From positions 248,001 through 312,000 of the forward strand of contig DASUNM010000021.1 in the NCBI GenBank assembly GCA_036277115.1: 64,000 nucleotides of DNA, in the 5' to 3' direction. Of this stretch, positions 59,189 through 64,000 are shown piece by piece. The notes beneath the pieces are model-generated. The model had not been told where the DNA came from. It worked only from the letters and a program-made list of their open reading frames with translations, and searched no databases. A program made the translations under genes and the position numbers. Numbering within the stretch: the first letter of the stretch is position 1; every line of letters begins with the position of its first letter. The DNA comes from Pyrinomonadaceae bacterium. GTDB lineage: Bacteria; Acidobacteriota; Blastocatellia; Pyrinomonadales; Pyrinomonadaceae.

Positions 59189-59194
59189 AAGAGT

Positions 59195-59272
59195 AAGTGG
59201 CACAGACTTCAATGTGTGATGAGCACAGCGCGCATGTTGAAAAGAAATCACAGACTGAAGTCTGTGCCACTT
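59195..59272. repeat. GTGGCACAGACTTCA...TGAAGTCTGTGCCAC inverted repeat
   Basis: Fifteen-base ends pair as GGCACAGACTTCA and TGAAGTCTGTGCC. The same unit occurs at 60170-60231 and as a partial copy at 61775-61802, so it is a mobile-type (MITE-like) repeat. Confidence 0.75.
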
Positions 59273-59276
59273 GTTT

Positions 59277-59351
59277 TGGAGCGGAAGGAGAGATTCGAAC
59301 TCTCGAGACGAGTTTGGAAGACTCGCATGTTTCCAGCTACATCACTTCCGC
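59277..59351 (-). tRNA. tRNA-Gly(TCC)
   Basis: Acceptor GCGGAAG/CTTCCGC, U73, CCA. Loop CTTCCAA gives TCC. The D arm ATG...CAT resembles that of the Ala tRNA of this array. Confidence 0.93.
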
Positions 59352-59517
59352 ACTTTGGAGTGCGCCGGCAGATTGAGCACCCCAGCGTAGCTGCCACGCT
59401 GGGGGCCCCGGGCTCGCCGCGACGGCGCTTTGGATTGTGGGTGAGGACATTGAATTGTATGTTCTTAGAATTGGATCCAAAGGGCGTCGTGCTAACGCTT
59501 GCCGCCGCACTCCAAAT

Positions 59518-59593
59518 TGGAACTCCCGGCAGGACTTGAACCCGCAACCTCGACGTTCGAAGCGTCGCGCTCTTCCATTTGAGCTACAGGAGC
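59518..59593 (-). tRNA. tRNA-Arg(TCG) with G1-U72
   Basis: Acceptor GCTCCTG/CGGGAGT starts with a G-U wobble, U73, CCA. Stem CGACG/CGTCG with loop CTTCGAA gives TCG. The 166 bases upstream hold no clear gene and only weak repeats. Confidence 0.9.
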
Positions 59594-59629
59594 CGAGAAT
59601 TTCGAAATTCGAACTTCAAATTGATGAAT

Positions 59630-59703
59630 TGGTCGGGGAGGACAGAGTTGAACTGTCGCCACGAGTTCCCAGGACTCGGATGCTTGCGTTACACCACACC
59701 CCG
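59630..59703 (-). tRNA. tRNA-Pro(TGG) with C33
   Basis: Acceptor CGGGGTG/CTCCCCG with a T6-T67 mismatch, A73, CCA. Loop CCTGGGA in CGAGT/ACTCG gives TGG with C33. The D loop lacks GG. Confidence 0.82.
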
Positions 59704-59712
59704 AAATGAAAT

Positions 59713-59791
59713 TGGTGCGCCAGGTGAGACTTGAACTCACATTCCCCTGCTTAAGAGGCAGGTGCCTTGATCCAATATTGGCTACTGACGC
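59713..59791 (-). tRNA. tRNA-Lys(CTT)
   Basis: Acceptor GCGTCAG/CTGGCGC, A73, CCA. Loop CTCTTAA gives CTT. The D loop is enlarged (AATATTGGATCAA). Confidence 0.9.
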
Positions 59792-59794
59792 GTG

Positions 59795-59886
59795 TGGTCC
59801 TGGCGCCAGGATTCGAACCTGGATCATGCTCTAATCGGGAGCTCACAGGGTATAAGCCTGCCGCACTACCTTTGTGCTACGCCAGG
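59795..59886 (-). tRNA. Class II-shaped tRNA with anticodon TAT (Ile)
   Basis: Acceptor CCTGGCG/CGCCAGG, A73, CCA. The loop CTTATAC in GCAGG/CCTGT gives TAT. A 22-base variable arm with stem GCTC/GAGC follows, which is normal for Leu, Ser or Tyr but not Ile. In most bacteria AUA is read by a lysidine-modified CAT tRNA. Confidence 0.8.
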
Positions 59887-59919
59887 ACAATTATTGATTG
59901 TCTGAAAGTCTCTTAAAGT

Positions 59920-59994
59920 TGGCGGAACTGAACGGACTCGAACCGTCATCGGCCTGATCGACAATCAGGTGCCTCACCTCTCGGCCACAGTTCC
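59920..59994 (-). tRNA. tRNA-Asp(GTC)
   Basis: Acceptor GGAACTG/CAGTTCC, G73 as expected for Asp, CCA. Loop TTGTCGA gives GTC. Confidence 0.94.
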
Positions 59995-60005
59995 GGATAT
60001 TGATT

Positions 60006-60081
60006 TGGGGTGACCTGCGGACTCGAACCGTCATCTCTGCAGTCACAGTGCAGTGTGTTAGCCGATTTACACCAAGGCCAC
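60006..60081 (-). tRNA. tRNA-His(GTG) without encoded G-1
   Basis: Acceptor GTGGCCT/AGGTCAC with C73, CCA. Loop CTGTGAC gives GTG. The base before G1 is T, so the usual encoded G-1 is missing. The T stem is one base short on its 3' side. Confidence 0.82.
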
Positions 60082-60091
60082 AGCAAGTTGT

Positions 60092-60167
60092 TGGTAGCGT
60101 CGGAGAGACTCGAACTCTCTAAGGTTAGTTTGAAAAACTAACTGCGCGACTCTTTGCATTCGACGCC
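60092..60167 (-). tRNA. tRNA-Glu(TTC)
   Basis: Acceptor GGCGTCG/CGACGCT with G1-U72, A73, CCA. Stem TTAGT/ACTAA with loop TTTTCAA gives TTC. Confidence 0.88.
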
Positions 60168-60169
60168 GT

Positions 60170-60231
60170 GTGGCACAGACTTCAGTCTGTGATCCGACGA
60201 GCCAATCACAGACTGAAGTCTGTGCCACTTG
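60170..60231. repeat. GGCACAGACTTCAGTCTGTG palindromic repeat
   Basis: Two copies of the cacagacttcagtctgtg palindrome in opposite senses frame a short centre. It is the same unit as 59195-59272. Confidence 0.78.
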
Positions 60232-60233
60232 TC

Positions 60234-60311
60234 TGGTACCGGCGGAGGGATTCGAACCCACACTGTCTAGTTTCTAAGACTAGCGCCTCCTCCCGATTGG
60301 GCTACGCCGGC
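60234..60311 (-). tRNA. tRNA-Leu(TAG) with class I variable loop
   Basis: Acceptor GCCGGCG/CGCCGGT, A73, CCA. Stem CTAGT/ACTAG with loop CTTAGAA gives TAG. The variable region is only about five bases (ACAGT), whereas bacterial Leu tRNAs carry a long variable arm. Confidence 0.82.
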
Positions 60312-60317
60312 ATGTCG

Positions 60318-60400
60318 CGTCCAAAGTCTCGAGTCCAGGGTCCAAAGTCTCTTTACTAACGTGACTTTGGACCTTCCGACATTGGACGTTGGACTACGAT
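60318..60400. repeat. CCAAAGTC/GACTTTGG inverted-repeat spacer
   Basis: GTCCAAAGTCTCGAGTCCAGG pairs with GACTTTGGACCTTCCGAC. Confidence 0.65.
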
Positions 60401-60401
60401 T

Positions 60402-60479
60402 TGGCGGACCTGGCACGATTTGAACGTGCGACCTCGACCTTCGCAGAGTCGCGCTCTGATTCCGCTGAGCTACAGGTCC
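60402..60479 (-). tRNA. tRNA-Arg(GCG)
   Basis: Acceptor GGACCTG/CAGGTCC, G73, CCA. Loop CTGCGAA in CGACT/GGTCG gives GCG. GCG is an uncommon Arg anticodon in bacteria, which normally use ACG edited to ICG. Confidence 0.85.
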
Positions 60480-60551
60480 GCATGGTTCCGGCGGTGAGCG
60501 AGCTGCGCTGACAGCCACCAGTGCTGTCACTCGATCTCACCGCCGAAACTT

Positions 60552-60642
60552 TGGTGGAGGACAGGAGTTGAACCTGCACCCGCAATGCACGGCGATTTAG
60601 TCCCGACAAATCGGGACTGCCATACCGTTAGGCGACGCCTCC
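60552..60642 (-). tRNA. tRNA-like gene containing an inserted 8-bp hairpin, identity unassigned
   Basis: The ends GGAGG/CCTCC with A73 and CCA, a D arm GCC...GGC and a T arm CAGGTTCAACTCCTG are clear. Where the anticodon arm should be is a perfect hairpin AGTCCCGA/TCGGGACT with loop TTTG, followed by AAATCGCCGTGCATTGCGGG. The anticodon cannot be read with confidence. Confidence 0.55.
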
Positions 60643-60646
60643 AAAT

Positions 60647-60734
60647 TGGCGGAAGGTGAAGGAGTCGAACCCTCGAGACGCATTGCTCGGCCTGGTTTTC
60701 AAGACCAGTTGCGCGCCACCGCGCGCCACCTTCC
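60647..60734 (-). tRNA. tRNA-Ser(TGA) with GC-rich D hairpin
   Basis: Acceptor GGAAGGT/ACCTTCC, G73, CCA. Stem CTGGT/ACCAG with loop CTTGAAA gives TGA. The variable arm is long (class II). The D arm is a GCGCGC/GCGCGC hairpin lacking the usual D-loop residues. Confidence 0.86.
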
Positions 60735-60742
60735 ACAGAAGA

Positions 60743-60840
60743 CGATCTTTGGTCTTTGTACTTTGGTCTTTGATGTCCTGGACGTGATGAGTCAACTATT
60801 CCATGACGACAAAGTACAAAGAAAGTACCAAGACCGCTTT
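60743..60840. repeat. CTTTGGT/ACCAAAG inverted-repeat spacer
   Basis: GATCTTTGGTCTTTGTACTTTGG pairs with CAAAGTACAAAGAAAGTACC across a central loop. Confidence 0.7.
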
Positions 60841-60846
60841 TCATTG

Positions 60847-60932
60847 AGGTGCATGTGGCAGGACTCGCACCTGCGAAGTCCGACGGATGCTCGATTTCGA
60901 AGGAGATCCTTTTGCTGCTCAGCCACACATGC
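60847..60932 (-). tRNA. Ser-type class II tRNA-like with disrupted anticodon stem, CCT end
   Basis: Acceptor GCATGTG/CACATGC, A73, then CCT instead of CCA. The stretch CTCCTTCGAAATCGAG carries a CGA-like anticodon, but flanking bases do not pair well. The T loop TGCGAGT is also altered. First gene of the array after the promoter, possibly a pseudogene or decoy. Confidence 0.55.
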
Positions 60933-61555
60933 GAAATTAATTTCAGATTTCAAATCTCCACATGCAAGATTTCAAATCTGCGATTCGCTGTGTTAAAAAA
61001 ATAGATGAAGGCAGAGAGATAATGCCGCGAACAGCGGGGTCCCCGCGCGCGCATCGCGCTTGGGGGTGCTCGCACACTTCGAGGCACACTTCTCCTGACG
61101 ATGGCGACGCCTGGACCGCTCGCAAAGCAACAGCGTCGTCATCCGCGATGTTTATGAGATCGAGTTGACGCTTGATCTCAGACAGCAGGGGAGGCTCCCT
61201 GCCTTCATCTTTCGCAAATAGGTATTTCGATTGTCAAAAAACTAAACGAGCGGGCTTTAAGCCTCCAAGGGAAGCTGCCCGCTCCTTCAATTCTCGCGAA
61301 TTTTGCTTTGAGATTTGGGAGCGGGAGTCCGCTCCCGCTGATTATTGCCTGATTCGACGGCTATCTATGGACGTTTCTTGACCGAGTCTGCCGCCAAAAA
61401 TATTGGTCGCTGAGACGTTCAAGCCTAACGAACAGACGACCGCATACATGGCGGCGCGCGGCTGCCATTTCATCGTATGTTTCCGGTTTGTCCTGTTCTT
61501 CAGCATTGAAGTTTTTCTCTCACAGTGCGCGATCGGTGTTTCGCGCGAACTGTCT
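60933..61555 (-). other. Leader region of the tRNA array
   Basis: About 620 bases between the candidate start of transcription and the first tRNA-like gene. It has no family-like frame. It contains two GC-rich palindromes (GAGCGGGC...GCCCGCTC at about 61247-61290 and GGGAGCGGGAGTCCGCTCCC at about 61318-61340) that may structure the leader. Confidence 0.45.
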
Positions 61556-61585
61556 TGTATAAAGTATCAATGGTGATCGTGTCAA
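61556..61585 (-). promoter_or_regulatory. Near-consensus sigma-70 promoter for the tRNA array
   Basis: On the minus strand TTGACA (61585-61580), an 18-base spacer and TATACA (61561-61556). It is the strongest promoter match seen in the window and points straight at the array, for which no other promoter is evident. Confidence 0.7.
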
Positions 61586-62410
61586 GAACTTTTAGAAAAA
61601 ATTTCCACGAACAGCATCTCCGGCGGGTTTGATTTCACTCGAGGGAAACGAGTTGCCTTCGAATGATGAGTTCAAGATTCACGGTGACGATTGAAGTCGA
61701 TCGAATGTCCGCGCGCCTTCGCGCCAAGAAGCCGGCGGAAGGGGCACGGACCTTATCTGCGCGTTCAAGAGTCAGAATCACAGACTGAAGTCTGTGCCAC
61801 TGGCGCAAGCAAAATGTCGCGCGTCATCGGTGAGACCTGCGTGTTCTTTTTCATAAAGCTGCTTCTTAATCGTGTCGTTACTTTGTAATTCTCGCAGCAG
61901 ACTGAGAATGTACTGTAACTCTTCGAGCTTTCGACAAGCGTATTAAAAACGGATTCGTTCGCGATCCTTACTCCGCGTTCCCACGCTCCGTTATTTGAAG
62001 TTTCGCGCCACCACTTATTGTTCTCTTTCCCGGGTAACCGTGTCGTTGGCGAGTTGAACGGTGAAGGGCTTCCTTCAAGCAAAAACCCCCTATAACGCCG
62101 CGCTCTAACAATCTCGGCATTCGGTGGCGAGCGCGATTCCAAAGCTTTTCTTTTAGCGGCTGAAGAGCGCCACACATCAACAATTCACTCCCAAGATTTC
62201 TTCGAAACTCACGCCAAACACCTGGCGGCATGTTCATTGCAGTTCTAAGTTTGAACTCATTGGTTAGGAACCGAAAAGCATGCACATTTGGTCTTCGGGT
62301 CCTGTTTATTACGCGGAGTCACTTAGTCAGACGAGACCCGAGACGCAAATGCCAGCAGTTCATCTGCGTTCTTCGATTCCGAAACCTATCTGCGACAAGG
62401 AGAATATTTA
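61586..62410. other. Gene-poor stretch upstream of the array
   Basis: About 820 bases with only short, non-family frames. A partial copy of the CACAGACTGAAGTCTGTG repeat lies at 61775-61802. The promoter of the stress-type gene at 62411 should lie near its right end. I see nothing else that can be supported. Confidence 0.4.
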
Positions 62411-62950
62411 ATGTCAGATACAACAGCAGCAAAAGCAAAATCGAACATGGTAACGGGACTATTTCCCGATCGTGACAGTGCTGAGAGTGCCTACGGCTCG
62501 CTCACCAGCAGGGGCTATAGCGAAAAAGACGTCAACCTGGTGATGTCGGACGAAACACGCAATAAACATTTCGCCGTCGATGACAGAGAAACGGAATTAG
62601 GCAACAAGGCTCTGAAGGGCGCGGGCACTGGTGCAGGCATCGGAGGCGCAGTAGGCGCCACGTTGGCAGCGATTGCCGCGATCGGCACGACCCTGGCTTT
62701 GCCGGGGCTGGGATTGCTCATCGCAGGACCACTCGCCGCAGGGATCGCGGGCGCGGGTGCGGGCGGCGCAACCGGTGGTTTAATCGGACTGCTTGTGGGC
62801 GCCGGAATTCCTGAAGAGCGCGTCAAGGACTATGAAGAAGGCATTAAGAAGGGCGGCATCCTAATGGGCGTCACGCCGCGCACTCCGGAAGATGCGGAAT
62901 ATTTTGAGCAGGATTGGAAGAAGTATCGCGCCGAAACGGTCAACCGCTAG
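62411..62950 (+). CDS. General-stress-type protein with glycine-zipper membrane segment
   Basis: 179 aa with AAGGAG upstream. Residues 14-60 resemble the general stress protein 17M/YflT-like domain (VTGLFPDRDSAESAYGSLTSRGYSEKDVNLVMSDETRNKHF). A glycine-zipper region (GAGTGAGIGGAVGATLAAIAAIGTTLALPGLGLLIAGPLAAGIAGAGAGGATGGLIGLLVGAG) spans about 72-137. A C-terminal domain follows (PEERVKDYEEGIKKGGILMGVTPRTPEDAEYFEQDW). Such proteins are induced by stress in many soil bacteria; the role is unknown. It is followed 24 bases later by a lipoprotein gene on the same strand. Confidence 0.8.
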   Translation: MSDTTAAKAKSNMVTGLFPDRDSAESAYGSLTSRGYSEKDVNLVMSDETRNKHFAVDDRETELGNKALKGAGTGAGIGGAVGATLAAIAAIGTTLALPGLGLLIAGPLAAGIAGAGAGGATGGLIGLLVGAGIPEERVKDYEEGIKKGGILMGVTPRTPEDAEYFEQDWKKYRAETVNR

Positions 62951-62974
62951 GCCTTACTCAGATAAGGAACAAAC

Positions 62975-63223
62975 ATGAAACGAAACTTAGCTTTACTATT
63001 CGTTCTAGCGGCGTTGAGCCTGACCGCGGCTTGTGGTCAGAACACGGCGAATGAAAACGGTGCTAACCGTAACGGAGTGGTTGAGACAAACGCCAACGTT
63101 GGCAACGTTAATGCGAACAACGCACCTCCGAAAACAGGTGTGGTGGTAAACAATAACGGGAACGAGAACACCTCGGGTGTGCGTCCCGTTAATGCCAACG
63201 CGAACGGCAATCACAACAAATAG
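62975..63223 (+). CDS. Asn-rich small lipoprotein
   Basis: 82 aa. A signal peptide with lipobox (LALLFVLAALSLTAAC-G) gives an N-terminal lipidated Cys at position 20. The mature part is an Asn/Gly/Val-rich repeat (NANVGNVNANN, NNNGNENTSG) without a fold. AAGGA precedes the ATG. It is presumably anchored in a membrane facing the periplasm. It is likely co-transcribed with the stress-type protein and ends before a strong terminator. Confidence 0.75.
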   Translation: MKRNLALLFVLAALSLTAACGQNTANENGANRNGVVETNANVGNVNANNAPPKTGVVVNNNGNENTSGVRPVNANANGNHNK

Positions 63224-63242
63224 TCGCAGCGACGACTTAACG

Positions 63243-63282
63243 AAAAGGGCGGAAGGCTTAGGCTGGCCGCCCTTTTCTTTTT
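63243..63282 (+). terminator. Rho-independent terminator after the lipoprotein gene
   Basis: A ten-base stem AAAAGGGCGG/CCGCCCTTTT with a 14-base loop, then TCTTTTT. A match in design to the terminator at 32205-32236. Confidence 0.88.
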
Positions 63283-63344
63283 GCTGCGCGGGTCCGCGAT
63301 GCTCGAGCGGATCGAGGCGAGCCTAATGCTTTTTCTAATCAGGT

Positions 63345-63497
63345 TTAGAAGGTCTTAAACAGGAATAGGCTGGCGGCCATTACAGCGACGGACAGGATCA
63401 TTACTTGGCGCCATTTTATCGACGATCGGTGGCAATAGGGACAATTTATCTCCCAGAGTCTTAAGGGTCTTTTGCAGTGAGTGCAATGGATTCTCAT
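63345..63497 (-). CDS. 50-residue zinc-ribbon plus membrane-segment protein
   Basis: 50 aa: MRIHCTHCKRPLRLWEINCP, then YCHRSS and a hydrophobic end (QVMILSVAVMAASLFLFKTF). Two CxxC pairs (CTHC, CPYC) suggest a small zinc ribbon before a single membrane helix. Its ATG overlaps the stop of the 108-aa gene upstream (TGATG), a strong sign of translation. Function is unknown; similar tiny proteins are common in this phylum. Confidence 0.7.
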   Translation of the reverse strand: MRIHCTHCKRPLRLWEINCPYCHRSSIKWRQVMILSVAVMAASLFLFKTF

Positions 63498-63823
63498 CAT
63501 GCGGTTTGGCCGTTTTCATTCTGATAACGAGTCACAAGGTCCGTCATGATCGGCGCGGAATCAAAGGCCGGGCGACCGCTCAGTTCAAGCATGCGGCCGA
63601 CTACTACTTGATAGGCGTCGAGCGGAGGCTGTGAACTATCGCTGCCGGCGCAACCCTTAGTTTCAATTCCTGCTTTACAGAGGCGCCAGAACACTGCGCG
63701 CACCAGGGTGGCCTCGCCGCTCAAGCTGCCTTGTCCTCTGAGGATTGAGGCACGGTCACGCCACACCTCGTTACAAAGTTCTCCGAATTGCTCTGAGTTT
63801 ATGGTGGACATCGATGTACTCAT
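63497..63823 (-). CDS. Hypothetical 108-residue protein
   Basis: 108 aa, mixed alpha helices (INSEQFGELCNEVWRDRASILRGQG ... EATLVRAVFWRLCKAGI; DAYQVVVGRMLELSGRPAF). No signal peptide, zinc pair or known motif. The start overlaps the stop of the upstream membrane protein (ATGA), and the stop overlaps the start of the zinc-ribbon protein, so the three genes form one translationally coupled operon. I do not recognise a family. Confidence 0.7.
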   Translation of the reverse strand: MSTSMSTINSEQFGELCNEVWRDRASILRGQGSLSGEATLVRAVFWRLCKAGIETKGCAGSDSSQPPLDAYQVVVGRMLELSGRPAFDSAPIMTDLVTRYQNENGQTA

Positions 63824-64000
63824 GAATCGTGACGCTCAGTCGCCAGGTTGATCGGAAAGGGATTAAGTAGTGGCCCAGTGGGAGTCATTACGACTTTAGA
63901 CCACTTATTCGTCTCATGACGACCGAAGAAGACAAACATTAAGCCGCCGGCAACGCCGGCAATGATTCCCGCGATCGCAGCCAACCATAAATGAGAGTTT
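63820..64000 (-). CDS. C-terminal part of a membrane protein (cut by right edge)
   Basis: The minus strand reads from the right edge through 59 codons to TGA at 63820. It begins with a hydrophobic Gly/Ala-rich helix (WLAAIAGIIAGVAGGLMFVFF), followed by a polar tail RHETNKWSKVVMTPTGPLL. Only the end is visible, so neither family nor topology can be given. It overlaps the 108-aa gene start by four bases. Confidence 0.65.
   Translation of the reverse strand, partial: NSHLWLAAIAGIIAGVAGGLMFVFFGRHETNKWSKVVMTPTGPLLNPFPINLATERHDS

Noticed and set aside
56534..60932. CRISPR array from the regular alternation of repeats and unique parts
   Set aside because: The repeated parts are imperfect hairpins of variable length and the unique parts are tRNA genes; there is no constant direct repeat and no cas gene.
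54266..60932. Prophage carrying the tRNA array
   Set aside because: No integrase, terminase, capsid or tail genes were seen on either side; the HNH gene alone is not enough.
61765..62175. A 136-codon minus-strand frame as a gene
   Set aside because: No ribosome site, no family-like motif, and its end is made of the CACAGACTGAAGTCTG repeat.

Overview
The window looks like a chromosomal segment of a Gram-negative bacterium with moderately high GC. Codon use, the housekeeping gene set, the many short inverted-repeat families and the secreted propeller and CAP proteins suggest Acidobacteriota (Blastocatellia-like), but that is an inference. An LPS-type heptosyltransferase supports a Gram-negative envelope.

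Positions 1-32.3 kb are ordinary chromosome: inositol-phosphate synthase (cut by the left edge), a glycerophosphodiesterase, an LPS heptosyltransferase and sugar-nucleotide epimerase pair, cysS, a cation/proton antiporter fused to a rhodanese domain, thiL, an aminotransferase, a MerR regulator, PBP1A, iscS/iscU, a SAM hydroxide adenosyltransferase, citrate synthase, rlmB, a fused aroDE, a MoeB-like enzyme and secreted proteins. The antiporter gene has an in-frame TGA where relatives have a rhodanese cysteine, followed by a SECIS-like hairpin. It is either a selenoprotein or a recently broken gene.

Positions 33-52.5 kb hold one long, tightly packed plus-strand operon. It combines a ubiquitin-like conjugation set (tandem RING-like protein, ThiF/E1, a TIR protein carrying two ubiquitin-like domains, a ubiquitin-like/E2 fusion, a JAMM protease and a 76-residue protein ending in Cys-Gly) with an NTPase 'ternary' set (a WD40 propeller fused to a vWA-like domain, a Cdc48/FtsH-like AAA ATPase and a MoxR ATPase). 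It also has accessory proteins (FHA, zinc-finger/TPR, coiled-coil and small proteins), a nucleotide-binding deoxyribosyltransferase-like protein, and an AmmeMemoRadiSam-type radical SAM enzyme. This resembles predicted prokaryotic ubiquitin-signalling and biological-conflict systems. A TIR effector under control of Ubl conjugation and AAA remodelling is the likeliest reading.

Positions 52.9-61.6 kb are a minus-strand RNA island. A near-consensus promoter (about 61.57 kb) precedes 25 tRNA or tRNA-like genes covering at least 18 amino acids. Most are separated by long imperfect inverted repeats, and an HNH endonuclease gene sits inside the array. Then come a Ro60/TROVE protein gene, four tandem RNAs sharing a closing stem, a conserved 5' motif and an oligo-U end (Y RNA-like), and an AAA ATPase. 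Several tRNAs are non-canonical: C33, an A19-U56 elbow pair, no D arm, or class I/II variable arms that do not fit the anticodon.

Positions 62.4-64 kb carry a stress-type glycine-zipper protein, an Asn-rich lipoprotein and a small minus-strand cluster of overlapping membrane and zinc-ribbon genes, the last cut by the right edge.
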